DNA of 64,000 nt from Denitromonas sp. Lineage in GTDB: Bacteria > Pseudomonadota > Gammaproteobacteria > Burkholderiales > Rhodocyclaceae. Both the position numbers and the translations under genes were made by a program. The notes beneath the pieces are model-generated. The model saw only the letters and a list, made by a program, of their open reading frames with translations. It was not told the DNA's origin and did not search any database. Shown piece by piece: positions 8,048-16,415 of this stretch. Each line of letters opens with the position of its first letter. Position 1 is the stretch's first letter. The DNA is taken from assembly GCF_034676725.1 (NCBI RefSeq), contig NZ_JAUCBR010000004.1, positions 2,811,001-2,875,000 of the forward strand, given 5' to 3'.

Positions 8048-10365
8048 CCCTGCCTGCCCGCACCCCCCGATTGCTGATCCTCTCCGCGGCCCTGCTGCTG
8101 GCCGGCTGTGCGAGCAACCCGGCCATCGACCAGGCGCGCACCGAGCTGGCCGGCGGCGACGATATTGGCGCGCTGTCGCGGCTCGAAGCCTCGGTGGCCG
8201 CTGCGCCGCAAAACCGCGAGCTGCGCGCCTTTTACCTGCGCCAGCGCGAACGCGTCACGCTGCAGCGCCTGGCCGCCGCCGAGCGGGCCGCCCAGGCCGG
8301 GCAGGTGGCGGAGGCGGAGCGCTTGTACGACGAGGTGCTGGCTTTTTCGCCGCAAGACCCGCGCGCCACCGCCGGCAAACAACGGCTGGCGCGTGGCCAG
8401 CGCCACGCCGCCGTGTTGGCCGCGGCCGAGCAGGCGTTTGCCGCCGGTGATGCGCTGGCCGCACGCGCCGAGGTGGCGCGGGTGCTGACCGAAGACCCCG
8501 GCAATGCGCTGGCGCGCGCGCTCGACGGGCGCATCCAGGCGGCGCTGGCCGAGGCCAACCCGGCCCCCGACGTGGCCCTGCGCGGGCCTTTCGCCAAGCC
8601 GGTGACACTGGAATTTCGCGATGCGCCGCTGCGAATCGTCTTCGAGGCGCTGTCGCGGGCGGCAGGGCTCAACTTCGTGTTCGACCGCGATGTGCGGGCC
8701 GAGGCCAAGGTCACGCTGTTCGTGCGCAACAGCACGGTCGATGAAGTGCTGCAGCTGCTCACCGCCACGCAGAAGATCGAGCGCAAGATCCTCAACGCCA
8801 ACTCGGTGCTGATCTACCCCTCGACGCCGGCCAAGACGAAGGAGTATCGCGAGCTGGTCACGCGCAGCTTCTATTTGTCGAACGCCGACGTGAAGCAGGC
8901 GCAGGCGCTGGTGCGCACGCTGACCAAGAGCCGCGACGTGTTTGTGGACGAGAAGCTGCGCCTGCTGGTGATCAAGGACACCCAGGAGGCCGTCGCGCTG
9001 GCCGAACGCCTGCTCAGTTCGCTGGATGTGGCCGAGCCGGAAGTGATGCTGGAGGTCGAGGTGCTGGAGGTGAGCCGTAACAAGGTGATCGAACTGGGGC
9101 TCGACTTCCCCGACCAGATCGGCCTCGGCGCGCTCGATGGCACCGGCGTGGCGCGCACCCTGGCCAGCGGCGTGGTCGACCTGCGCAACCGCGGCGACCT
9201 GCGCCCCTATGTGGCCAACCCCGCGCTGCTGCTCAATCTGCGCCAGGAAGACGGCGACACCAGCTTGCTGGCCAACCCGCGCATCCGGGTCAAGAACAAC
9301 GAAGAGGCCAAGATCCACATTGGCGACAAGCTGCCGGTGTTCACCACCACCGCGACGGCCAACGTCGGCGTGTCGGCCTCGGTCACCTATCTTGATGTGG
9401 GCCTCAAGCTCGACGTGAAACCGCAGGTGCTGCTGTCGGGCGATGTGGAGATCAAGGTGGGGTTGGAGGTGAGCAACATCGTCAAGGAGGTGACCGGCCC
9501 CTCGGCCTCGCTGGCCTACCAGGTAGGCACGCGCACCGCCGCCACCGTGCTGCGGCTCAAGGATGGTGAAACGCAGATTCTCGCCGGGCTGCTGCAGGAA
9601 GAAGACCGCTCGGTCGGCAACCGGGTGCCGGGGGTGGGTGACATCCCGCTGATCGGCCGGCTGTTCTCGAGCCAGAAAGACACCAACAACCGGACCGAGA
9701 TCGTGCTGCTGATTACCCCGCGGGTGATCCGCAACGTGCTGGTGCCGACGGTGGCGCGGGCCGAGATGTCGGCCGGCACCGAGACCAATATCGGCGCCGA
9801 GCCGCTCAGCCTGCGACCGACCGCGCCGGGCAGCCTGGCCTTGTCGGGCGATAGCTCGCCGGTGATCGGTGGCAGCGGGCCGGCGGCGTTGGCCGCGCGC
9901 ATGGCGCAGCGCCGGGCGCTGGCGCTCGAAGCGCGCGCTGCCGTGGCACCCGAAGCGGTCAATCCGGGCGATGCGCCGCCGGATGAAGGCGAAACCGAAT
10001 CCGAACCGCCTGAGCCGTCAGGCGGGCCGCTGGCGGTGAGCGTGAGCGGGCCGTCCGAGGTCACCGCCGGCGGATCGGTGGAGGTGAGTATCGCCATCAG
10101 CGGCGGCGGCGCCATTGCCGGCGGTGAGGTCACCCTGCAATACGACCCGGGCCGTATCGAAGCGGCGGGTGCGGCCACGCCGGGCACCGTCACCGTGGCC
10201 ATCCCGGCCGGGCAGGACACGGTGTCGACCAGCGCATCGTTCAGCACCCGCGCCGGCAGCATCGGCGCGGTACGCATTGCGCCGGTGTCGGCCCGTGTCG
10301 AGCGCGATGGCCAGACCGAGACCGTGTCGCCGTCGGGCGCGGTGAACCTGACGATCAAGCCGTGA
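8044..10365 (+). CDS. gspD: Lipoprotein secretin with C-terminal cohesin-like domain
   Basis: The outer-membrane channel of the T2SS-like machine; 773 residues. Order of parts: a lipoprotein signal ending LLAGC (Cys 22, lipidation site); a helical TPR-like region (about 25-170); an STN/N0-type domain (about 187-262, VTLEFRDAPLRIVFEALS); a secretin N1 domain; and the secretin core with NPRIRVKNNEEAKIHIGDKLPVF and the signature VPGVGDIPLIGRLF (about 527-541). After an acidic linker, the last ~110 residues form a beta-rich domain (LAVSVSGPSEVTAGGSVEVSIA ... VTLQYDPGRIEA). This resembles cohesin or Ig-like domains and is unusual in classical GspD. It could bind a dockerin-like or surface partner. 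The start overlaps the previous gene. Confidence 0.9.
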   Translation: MTLPARTPRLLILSAALLLAGCASNPAIDQARTELAGGDDIGALSRLEASVAAAPQNRELRAFYLRQRERVTLQRLAAAERAAQAGQVAEAERLYDEVLAFSPQDPRATAGKQRLARGQRHAAVLAAAEQAFAAGDALAARAEVARVLTEDPGNALARALDGRIQAALAEANPAPDVALRGPFAKPVTLEFRDAPLRIVFEALSRAAGLNFVFDRDVRAEAKVTLFVRNSTVDEVLQLLTATQKIERKILNANSVLIYPSTPAKTKEYRELVTRSFYLSNADVKQAQALVRTLTKSRDVFVDEKLRLLVIKDTQEAVALAERLLSSLDVAEPEVMLEVEVLEVSRNKVIELGLDFPDQIGLGALDGTGVARTLASGVVDLRNRGDLRPYVANPALLLNLRQEDGDTSLLANPRIRVKNNEEAKIHIGDKLPVFTTTATANVGVSASVTYLDVGLKLDVKPQVLLSGDVEIKVGLEVSNIVKEVTGPSASLAYQVGTRTAATVLRLKDGETQILAGLLQEEDRSVGNRVPGVGDIPLIGRLFSSQKDTNNRTEIVLLITPRVIRNVLVPTVARAEMSAGTETNIGAEPLSLRPTAPGSLALSGDSSPVIGGSGPAALAARMAQRRALALEARAAVAPEAVNPGDAPPDEGETESEPPEPSGGPLAVSVSGPSEVTAGGSVEVSIAISGGGAIAGGEVTLQYDPGRIEAAGAATPGTVTVAIPAGQDTVSTSASFSTRAGSIGAVRIAPVSARVERDGQTETVSPSGAVNLTIKP

Positions 10366-10431
10366 GTGGAGAGAGGCCCCCACGCTCGCTGCCCCCCGAG
10401 GAGGGAGGGCGTCGTGCTCAGTGCCTCTCCC

Positions 10432-10453
10432 GTAGGGCGGGTTTCAACCCGCC
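10432..10453 (+). repeat. Third copy of the GTAGGGCGGGTTTCAACC repeat
   Basis: Starts GTAGGGCGGGTTTCAACC and continues CGCC, so it forms a GGCGGGTT/AACCCGCC dyad. It is the same motif as the pair at 2403-2464 and again lies just 5' of a pseudopilin gene. Confidence 0.65.
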
Positions 10454-10475
10454 AGGGTCGGCGCAGGCCGGCCCC

Positions 10476-11000
10476 GTGCCCGGCGGGCGCGTTGAAGATT
10501 CGACCACGCGGCGCGCTGCGGCGAACCACGCGCGCTGTCGCGGCTTCACGCTGATCGAACTGGTGGTGACGGTGGCGATCGTCGGCATTCTGGCGGCCAC
10601 CGTGCTGCCGCTGGCGCAGATCAGCGCGCAGCGGGCCAAGGAGTCAGAGTTGCGGGTGGCCCTGCGGCAGATCCGCGATGCGATCGACGCCTACAAGGCG
10701 GCGGGCGATGCCGGGCAGATCGAGCGGCAGGCCGATGCCTCGGGCTACCCGCCGTCGCTGCGGGTGCTGGCGGGCGGGGTGGCGGACATCAAGTCGGCCG
10801 AGCCGAAGCGGATCTATTTTTTACGCCGCGTGCCACGCGACCCGTTCTACCCTGACATCGACACCCCCGCCGACGAGACCTGGGGGCTGCGCAGCTACGA
10901 GAGCCCGCCGGACGCGCCGGCGCCGGGCGACGATGTGTTCGATGTGTACTCGCTGAGCGAGAAAACCGGCCTCAACGGCCTGCCGTACCGGGAGTGGTGA
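10476..11000 (+). CDS. Pseudopilin-like protein with prepilin signal
   Basis: A type II/IV prepilin-like protein of 174 residues when started at GTG 10476; the frame is open from 10362, upstream of a REP-like repeat. The leader ends CRG, followed by FTLIELVVTVAIVGILAA with the conserved Glu at mature position 5. The rest is a GspG/H-like globular domain (RQIRDAIDAYKAAGDAG ... RIYFLRRVPRDPFYPD ... WGLRSYESPPD) ending in VFDVYSLSEKTGLNGLPYREW. It probably sits in or at the tip of the pseudopilus. The stop overlaps the next ATG as TGATG. Confidence 0.85.
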   Translation: MPGGRVEDSTTRRAAANHARCRGFTLIELVVTVAIVGILAATVLPLAQISAQRAKESELRVALRQIRDAIDAYKAAGDAGQIERQADASGYPPSLRVLAGGVADIKSAEPKRIYFLRRVPRDPFYPDIDTPADETWGLRSYESPPDAPAPGDDVFDVYSLSEKTGLNGLPYREW

Positions 11001-11368
11001 TGCACGCCGAGCGTCGCCGCAGTCGCGGCTTTACCCTGATCGAGTTGCTGGTGGTGATGGCGATCATCGCCACCTTGCTGTCGATTGCCGCGCCGCGCTA
11101 TTTCGACCACCTCGACCGCGCCCGCGAGAACAGCCTGCGCCAGACCCTGGCGGTGGTGCGCGATGCAATCGACAAATACACCGCCGATGTCGGCCGCCCC
11201 CCGGAAACGCTCGACGACCTGGTCGACAAACGCTATCTGCGCGCCATTCCCGAAGACCCGATCACCGAGAGCGTGGCTACCTGGGTGGTGGAGCCACCGC
11301 CGGATGATCCGCTCGGTGGCGTCTGGAACATCCGCAGCGGGGCGGGTGAGCCTTACGGCGGCTGGTGA
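11000..11368 (+). CDS. Short pseudopilin, GspG/GspH-like
   Basis: A 122-residue prepilin with a short basic leader (HAERRRSRG) and the classical cleavage context G-FTLIELLVVMAIIATLLSIA. The mature part is small: a continuing helix (ENSLRQTLAVVRDAIDKYTADVG), then RPPETLDDLVDKRYLRAIPEDPIT and a C-terminal WNIRSG segment. ATG 11000 overlaps the previous stop; a GTG at 10994 is in frame too. It belongs to the same co-translated operon and is a likely minor pseudopilin. Confidence 0.87.
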   Translation: MHAERRRSRGFTLIELLVVMAIIATLLSIAAPRYFDHLDRARENSLRQTLAVVRDAIDKYTADVGRPPETLDDLVDKRYLRAIPEDPITESVATWVVEPPPDDPLGGVWNIRSGAGEPYGGW

Positions 11369-11922
11369 CGGCGATGCGGCGGGGCGAGGGCGGCTATACC
11401 TATCTGATGGTGCTGTTCCTGGTCGCCGGCGTTGGCCTGCTGATGGCCGGCACCGGGCAGACCTGGCAGGCCCGCGCCCAGCGCGAGAAGGAGGCCGAGC
11501 TGCTGGCGGTCGGCGTCGAAATGGCGCGCGCCCTGCGCCATTACCACGACGCCTCGCCCGAAGCCGCCAAGACCTGGCCGGCCGACCTGGCGGTGCTGCT
11601 CGACGACCGCCGCTTTCCCACGCCCATGCGCCATCTGCGGCGCATCTATCGCGACCCGATGACCGGCCGGGCCGAGTGGGGGCTGGTGCGCGAGGACGGG
11701 CGTATCGTCGGCATCCACAGCCTCAGCGATGCCGTGCCGTTCCGCCGCGCCGATCTGCCGCCCGAACTGGGTGAGTCGGCCGCCGAGGCCAAGACCGTGC
11801 GCGAATGGGTGTTTCGCCCGAGCGCCGGCAGTGCGGCGCCGGTGCCCCCGGCCGGCGCGCTGCCGCCAGATGTGCGCAACGCGCGCGATGTGCCGCCGGG
11901 CGTCTTCGACCACGACGACTGA
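11365..11922 (+). CDS. Pseudopilin-like protein lacking the Glu5 motif
   Basis: A 185-residue protein starting at GTG 11365, overlapping the previous stop (ATG 11374 is the alternative). The N-terminus, RRGEGG then YTYLMVLFLVAGVGLLMAG, has the Gly-aromatic cleavage site and helix of a prepilin, but no Glu at mature position 5, as seen in tip subunits such as GspK. The mature domain has a conserved look (REKEAELLAVGVEMARALRHY, WPADLAVLLDDRRFPTPMRHL, WGLVREDGRIVGIHS) and ends in a Pro-rich acidic tail. It is probably the tip or priming minor pseudopilin of the operon, and is its last gene. Confidence 0.75.
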   Translation: MTAMRRGEGGYTYLMVLFLVAGVGLLMAGTGQTWQARAQREKEAELLAVGVEMARALRHYHDASPEAAKTWPADLAVLLDDRRFPTPMRHLRRIYRDPMTGRAEWGLVREDGRIVGIHSLSDAVPFRRADLPPELGESAAEAKTVREWVFRPSAGSAAPVPPAGALPPDVRNARDVPPGVFDHDD

Positions 11923-11936
11923 GGCCGGTCTCGGCG

Positions 11937-11954
11937 ATAGTCCGTTCGGCGCAT
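11937..11954 (+). promoter_or_regulatory. Element A: TAG-TCCGTTCGGC-GCA
   Basis: Bases ATAGTCCGTTCGGCGCAT lie between the pseudopilin operon and the ankyrin gene, about 70 bases upstream of the latter. The left half matches the other three copies at 13715, 13810 and 29364; the right half is degenerate. A regulator site is inferred. Confidence 0.5.
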
Positions 11955-12024
11955 CGGCGGTGCGTCGCCCTGAAAGACACCGCGCTTATCGTCAACGGCT
12001 TTGATGCGCTTCAACAGGGTGATC

Positions 12025-12816
12025 ATGCGCCACTTGATTTGTATTGCGGCGAGCGTGACCAGCCTCGGCGTGCACGCCTACGATATTCCCAACGAACATG
12101 CCGCATTCGTGCCGGTTCCCGAGGACGTGCGTGGCGCGCCGGTGCCCGACAAGCACGCCTTCGAGGCCATCCGCCAGACCGGCGATGCCTGGTTGCCGGC
12201 GCCGGCCGAGGATGCCTCGCTGGCGATGCTGGCGGCGGCCCGCCGCGGCGACTGGGCGGCCATGATTGAGCAGCTCAAGGCCGGCGCCAACCCCAATGTG
12301 CGCGATGGCGAACAGCGCGGTGGCGTGCTGGCCCTGGCGGCGGCCGACGGACAGGCCGAAGTGGTGCGCAAGCTGCTGGTTGCCGGCGCAGACCCCGATC
12401 AGCGTGGCGAGTCGGGCTTTACCCCGCTCGGCATTGCGGCGCTGCGCGGGCATGCGCGTGTTGTCAAACAGCTCCTGCGCCACGGCGCCGACCCCGACCG
12501 CAAGAGTGCCGATGGCGCACCGCCGCTGGTCAACGCCGCGCGACTCGGTCATGCCCTCATTGTCGACGCCCTGCTCGCGGCCGGCGCCGATCCCACGCTG
12601 GCCGACAGGCACGGTCACCACACCCTCAGCATGGCCGCCGCGCGCGGCGATGTGGCCATGGTGCGCCAGTTGCTCGCGCACGGCATGGACGTCGACGCCC
12701 GGGACGGCGAAGGGCGCACCGCATTTTTCTGGGCCGGGCTGTATCGCCAGCAGGCGGTCAGTGAGGCCTTGCTCGCCGCCGGTGCCGACGCCGCGGCCAC
12801 GGTGCGTGTCAAATGA
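12025..12816 (+). CDS. Exported ankyrin-repeat protein
   Basis: A 263-residue protein from ATG 12025, chosen because AGGGTG lies just upstream and the signal peptide (MRHLICIAASVTSLGVHA) then begins at once; ATG 12004 is also in frame. After about 60 residues come five to six ankyrin repeats with the usual hallmarks, for example GFTPLGIAALRGHARVVKQLL, HHTLSMAAARGDVAMVRQLL and repeated LLAAGADP. Ankyrin repeats bind proteins, so a periplasmic or surface scaffold role is likely, but no partner can be named. It lies between the secretion operon and the LuxR-type regulator and follows element A. Confidence 0.85.
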   Translation: MRHLICIAASVTSLGVHAYDIPNEHAAFVPVPEDVRGAPVPDKHAFEAIRQTGDAWLPAPAEDASLAMLAAARRGDWAAMIEQLKAGANPNVRDGEQRGGVLALAAADGQAEVVRKLLVAGADPDQRGESGFTPLGIAALRGHARVVKQLLRHGADPDRKSADGAPPLVNAARLGHALIVDALLAAGADPTLADRHGHHTLSMAAARGDVAMVRQLLAHGMDVDARDGEGRTAFFWAGLYRQQAVSEALLAAGADAAATVRVK

Positions 12817-12906
12817 CACGCTGCCGACACGGGCGGTTCGGGGCGCATCGTCCTGTCATATGTCGCCGTTACGCTACGCACGCCACTTTTGCCGGGAGAC
12901 TGTCGA

Positions 12907-13683
12907 GTGACCGATGTCGTCAACTTGACGAGTGAAGACCGCGAGCGCCTGGTGTTCCTGATCGACACCTCGATCAAGATCAACCGGCGCTTCCAGTTCT
13001 TCCTGTGGGCCCAGGGCACGCTGCAGAGCTTCATTCCGCACGAGACGCTGGTGTGCGCCACTGGCGACCTGGGCACCCTGCAACTGCGCAACGATGTGTT
13101 CTCGCGCGCCACCCTCCCGGACGACTTCGAGCCGGTCGCCCGCGACCCGGTGCGCGGCTTTATCGCCCCGTTGCTGTCGCACTGGAACTCGGTCGATCGC
13201 GGCCCCATCGCGATGAGCGACGACAACGGCGAGCCCGGTGGCCTGCACCCCATGCTCCACCGCATGAACTACCGCAACAACCTGTGCCATGGCGTGCGCG
13301 AAGTGCGCGGGGCCTGCGGGGCCTTCTTTGCCTTTCTCGGCCTCGACCGCCCGGTGGGCGCACGCGAACGCTACTTTGCCGACCTGCTCATGCCCCATCT
13401 CTACATGGCCACCATGCGCATGCTCGACAGCGAAAGCGCGGTGGCCGACTGCCCGGCCTCGGTGCTGTCCGAGCGCGAGATCCAGGTGCTCGGCTGGGTG
13501 CGCGACGGCAAGACCAACGCCGAGATCGGCCTGATCCTCGACATCAGCCCGCTCACCGTCAAGAACCATGTGCAGAAGATCCTGCGCAAGCTCGATGTAA
13601 GCAACCGCGCCCAGGCGGTCGCCAAGGCCGTCGCCATCGGCCTGCTCGGCAGCGGCCAGGGCCGCGAGGTGCGCAGCCACTGA
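12907..13683 (+). CDS. LuxR-family transcription regulator, EpsA-like
   Basis: A 258-residue protein starting at GTG 12907, with GGGAG about nine bases upstream. The N-terminal ~180 residues form a sensor-like domain without a recognisable autoinducer motif (it resembles the region typical of EpsA regulators). The C-terminus is a complete LuxR-type helix-turn-helix: LSEREIQVLGWVRDGKTNAEIG, then ISPLTVKNHVQKILRKL, then VSNRAQAVAKA. EpsA-type regulators are known near exosortase/PEP-CTERM and exopolysaccharide loci, and here a PEP-CTERM gene follows directly. No receiver domain is seen, so it is not a classical response regulator. It is the best candidate to bind elements A-D. Confidence 0.85.
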   Translation: MTDVVNLTSEDRERLVFLIDTSIKINRRFQFFLWAQGTLQSFIPHETLVCATGDLGTLQLRNDVFSRATLPDDFEPVARDPVRGFIAPLLSHWNSVDRGPIAMSDDNGEPGGLHPMLHRMNYRNNLCHGVREVRGACGAFFAFLGLDRPVGARERYFADLLMPHLYMATMRMLDSESAVADCPASVLSEREIQVLGWVRDGKTNAEIGLILDISPLTVKNHVQKILRKLDVSNRAQAVAKAVAIGLLGSGQGREVRSH

Positions 13684-13714
13684 GCTGCCGCCGGTGGTCC
13701 GCCCGGCCGCCGCC

Positions 13715-13733
13715 ATAGTCCGTTCGGACGATA
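13715..13733 (+). promoter_or_regulatory. Element B: TAG-TCCGTTCGGA-CGA
   Basis: Bases ATAGTCCGTTCGGACGATA contain the dyad GTCCG-TT-CGGAC. The element lies about 30 bases after the regulator gene and 215 bases before the PEP-CTERM gene. It shares its core with elements A, C and D. Confidence 0.55.
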
Positions 13734-13808
13734 TCCCCCGTCATCTGTCGCAGCACGCCCGACACCTCGGCTGTCCAGAATCGCCGAGTCGGTCACCCGG
13801 CCCACCGG

Positions 13809-13829
13809 GGTAGTTCGTTCAGCCTACCC
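13809..13829 (+). promoter_or_regulatory. Element C: GGTAG-TTCGTTCAGC-CTACC
   Basis: An inverted repeat GGGTAG/CTACCC around TTCGTTCAGC, about 120 bases upstream of the PEP-CTERM start. It has the same TAG-N10-CTA spacing as element D. Confidence 0.55.
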
Positions 13830-13948
13830 AGCGCGCGTTTGCGCGGTACCCGGGCGTAAAACGCGACCGAGACAATGCATCCGGCTTCGAGATGGAGCCG
13901 GGACCCCTCTCCCGACCAAACCCGATTCAACGCAAGGAGTGTTAGAGC

Positions 13949-14821
13949 ATGAACTTCAAAATGAAAGCGCTGGTGGCCGCTGCCGCCGTCGCCATGGCCG
14001 GTGTGGCACACGCCGATATTCAGAACGCGAACATTGGCGCCACGCCGGTTGCCAGCGCTCAGTCCGAACTGGTGTTCTCCGCCTGGAGCGATACTGCGCA
14101 GGTCGGTTTCACCTGGGACGTCGAGCACAGCGGTTTCCTGTCAGCCATCAGCGACGCCAAGCTGCTCAACATCATCGATGCCAACCCCAAGCAGACTGCA
14201 TCGCTGACGGGTCCGGCCTCGATCGAGTCGAAAGTGGCGGGTGTCGGTGGCGTGGTCTTCGATATGAAGATCACCGGGTTTGACGCGTTTCTGACTGCGA
14301 CCGGTGGTGCCACCGATGTCAAGTTCAACCTCTTCGCCGGCAACTCGGTGGGCCTTGACGTGCATCTGGCCTCGTTCAGCAGCCCGTTGGGCACGCTGTC
14401 GGGCGGCATCTTTGACGACGTCGGCAACACGTTCGTCAACTACGTCAACGCGGTGAACGGCAAGATGCCCGGCGCCTCCTATGCGACCGACGACGCTGTG
14501 GTGACCACCGCGGCCGATGGCGTGGCCTACGCTGGCTCGGCCGCCTGGGGTAACGCCACGCTCTACCCGGGCCTGAATTTCAATGCCGGTCTGGGTGAGG
14601 CCATCGCATTGGCCGTGCTTTATGGCAACAACACGGTCGCTGCCGAAGCCAAGGCCTTCACGCTGAATGGCGGCGCCCTGCAGGCGTCGACCTATCTTGC
14701 CCAGGATGGCTACCACCTCCAGATCGCCGCCGTGCCCGCCGTGCCGGAGCCCGAGACCTACGCCATGCTGCTGGCAGGCCTGGGCCTGGTTGGCTCCATC
14801 GCCCGTCGCCGTCGCGCCTGA
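13949..14821 (+). CDS. PEP-CTERM exosortase-substrate protein
   Basis: A 290-residue exported protein. A signal peptide (KALVAAAAVAMAGVAHA) is followed by a beta-rich body without a recognised catalytic domain. The end is a full PEP-CTERM sorting signal: VPEPETYAMLLAGLGLVG followed by SIARRRRA (Pro-Glu-Pro motif, membrane helix, Arg cluster). Exosortase (Xrt/EpsH) is known to process such tails during surface delivery or exopolysaccharide-linked release. The start has CAAGGAG upstream. Two regulator-like elements (B and C) precede it. No exosortase gene is present in the window. Confidence 0.9.
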   Translation: MNFKMKALVAAAAVAMAGVAHADIQNANIGATPVASAQSELVFSAWSDTAQVGFTWDVEHSGFLSAISDAKLLNIIDANPKQTASLTGPASIESKVAGVGGVVFDMKITGFDAFLTATGGATDVKFNLFAGNSVGLDVHLASFSSPLGTLSGGIFDDVGNTFVNYVNAVNGKMPGASYATDDAVVTTAADGVAYAGSAAWGNATLYPGLNFNAGLGEAIALAVLYGNNTVAAEAKAFTLNGGALQASTYLAQDGYHLQIAAVPAVPEPETYAMLLAGLGLVGSIARRRRA

Positions 14822-14851
14822 TTGATCCCTCTCGCTCAAGGAACCCGAATC

Positions 14852-16282
14852 ATGAAAATGAAGCAACTCGCCCTCGGCTGCGCCCTCGCTGCCGCCGCCA
14901 TCGGCGCCCAGGCTGCCTCGGCCATCAACGGCCACACCGTCATCTTCTTCTCCGGCGCCTCGGCCCCGGACAAGTTCATGGCCGATATTTCGACCTCGAT
15001 CCTGACCGGTGCCGTGCAGTACCGCGGCGTCAATGCCGACAACAGCATCAACGGCAACTACAACGCCTTCGTCGGCACCGCCAACAACATTCCGGGCGTG
15101 GCCAACGGCACCAAGCTGGCCATCATCAAGCGTTCCGAGGGGGGCTCCGAGCGTGGCGTGGGCCCGGTCGGCCAGCAGCTGAACATCCGCACCATGGACC
15201 TCAATGATTGCGACCTCGCCGCCAAGACCTGCAAGCTGATGGGCGACGATCAAGCGGGCGTCGGCGGTCTGGTGCCCGACATGGGCGTGTCCGATGTCGA
15301 ACCGGCGATGTTCGTTGGTCTCGGGGTGAACGTGCCGAGCGACGGCGCCGAGACCCCGGCCAGCCTGTTTGCCGAAGTGCAGCCGGTCAACCAGCTGATG
15401 TTCGGCATTGTGGCCACCAATTCCATCCCGGCCAGCACCCACCTCTCGCGTGTCGGCTACGGCAACCTGCTGTCGGGCAAGTACGAGACCTGGAGCCAGT
15501 TCTCTGCCGCGTTGAACGACGGTGCCGCCGAAGACAACGTGGTGGTCTGCCGCCGCGTGCCGGGTTCGGGCACCCAGGCCTCGTACAACATGTATTTCAA
15601 CAACTTCCCCTGCGGCAGCGCGAGCAACGCTGCCACGCCTATCGCAGGTGTGTTCGACAGCGATTTCAGCGCGTTCAACGGCAACGGCGATGGGTCGGAA
15701 GCCAACCCCTTCGAAGTCGACCCGAGCCTGGCGACCGGCAAGATCATCATCGAGAACTCCGGTTCGGGCGATGTGCGCAACTGCCTGAAGGCCGCCAACA
15801 ATCGCACCGAGCACAAGACGCTGGGCGCCGACGGCTTCTGGTACACCGTCAAGTTCCAGAACGGCACCAAGCCCTACCGCGCGATCGGTGTGCTGTCGGC
15901 CGACAGCTACGGCAAGGAGTCGGGCTGGGCCTTCCGCATGCTGGACGGCGCGGGCACCTACAACCTCGCCACCCAGACGGCCTCGGCCGGTGCCACCGGC
16001 GTGGCCCCGAGCAAGGCCAACCTGGTGTCGGGCGCGTATGACTTCGTGCTCGAGCTGTCGATGCAGCATGCCGGCCTGACCGGTGTGAAGAAGGCGGTGT
16101 TCAACGAGATCGTCCGCCGCGCCGGCTCGACCACCTACACCGGCGACACCACCGGCGTGTTCACCACCGTGCCGAACGCCTTCGCCACCCTGCCGCAGAT
16201 TGGCGATGCCGTGGCCCAGCCGACCCTGGTGGCGCGCCACACCCGTCTCGCCAACTCCTGCGCTCCGCTGAAGAAGTTCTGA
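14852..16282 (+). CDS. Secreted PstS-like substrate-binding protein
   Basis: A 476-residue protein with a signal peptide (KQLALGCALAAAAIGAQA) and, right after it, an N-terminal motif of the phosphate-binding-protein type (INGHTVIFFSGASAPDKFM). Later segments also fit a PBP-like fold: VVVCRRVPGSGTQASYNMYF resembles the SGT loop that binds oxyanions in PstS proteins, and YRAIGVLSADSYGKESGWAFR fits the second lobe. It contains about six Cys. No ABC permease is encoded nearby, so it may serve as a surface or periplasmic scavenging protein rather than a transporter part. AAGGAA lies upstream of the ATG. It is probably co-transcribed with the PEP-CTERM gene 30 bases before. Confidence 0.75.
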   Translation: MKMKQLALGCALAAAAIGAQAASAINGHTVIFFSGASAPDKFMADISTSILTGAVQYRGVNADNSINGNYNAFVGTANNIPGVANGTKLAIIKRSEGGSERGVGPVGQQLNIRTMDLNDCDLAAKTCKLMGDDQAGVGGLVPDMGVSDVEPAMFVGLGVNVPSDGAETPASLFAEVQPVNQLMFGIVATNSIPASTHLSRVGYGNLLSGKYETWSQFSAALNDGAAEDNVVVCRRVPGSGTQASYNMYFNNFPCGSASNAATPIAGVFDSDFSAFNGNGDGSEANPFEVDPSLATGKIIIENSGSGDVRNCLKAANNRTEHKTLGADGFWYTVKFQNGTKPYRAIGVLSADSYGKESGWAFRMLDGAGTYNLATQTASAGATGVAPSKANLVSGAYDFVLELSMQHAGLTGVKKAVFNEIVRRAGSTTYTGDTTGVFTTVPNAFATLPQIGDAVAQPTLVARHTRLANSCAPLKKF

Positions 16283-16415
16283 GCCTTGCACGCGTATGGC
16301 CCGGTGTGAGCCGGGCTGTTCGATGGTCCGCGGGCCCGGAGACGGGCTCGCGGCATTTTGTTGTGTGGGGGCTGATTTTCTTCATGGCGTCCTCGCGTAT
16401 TGCCTGAACCGACCG

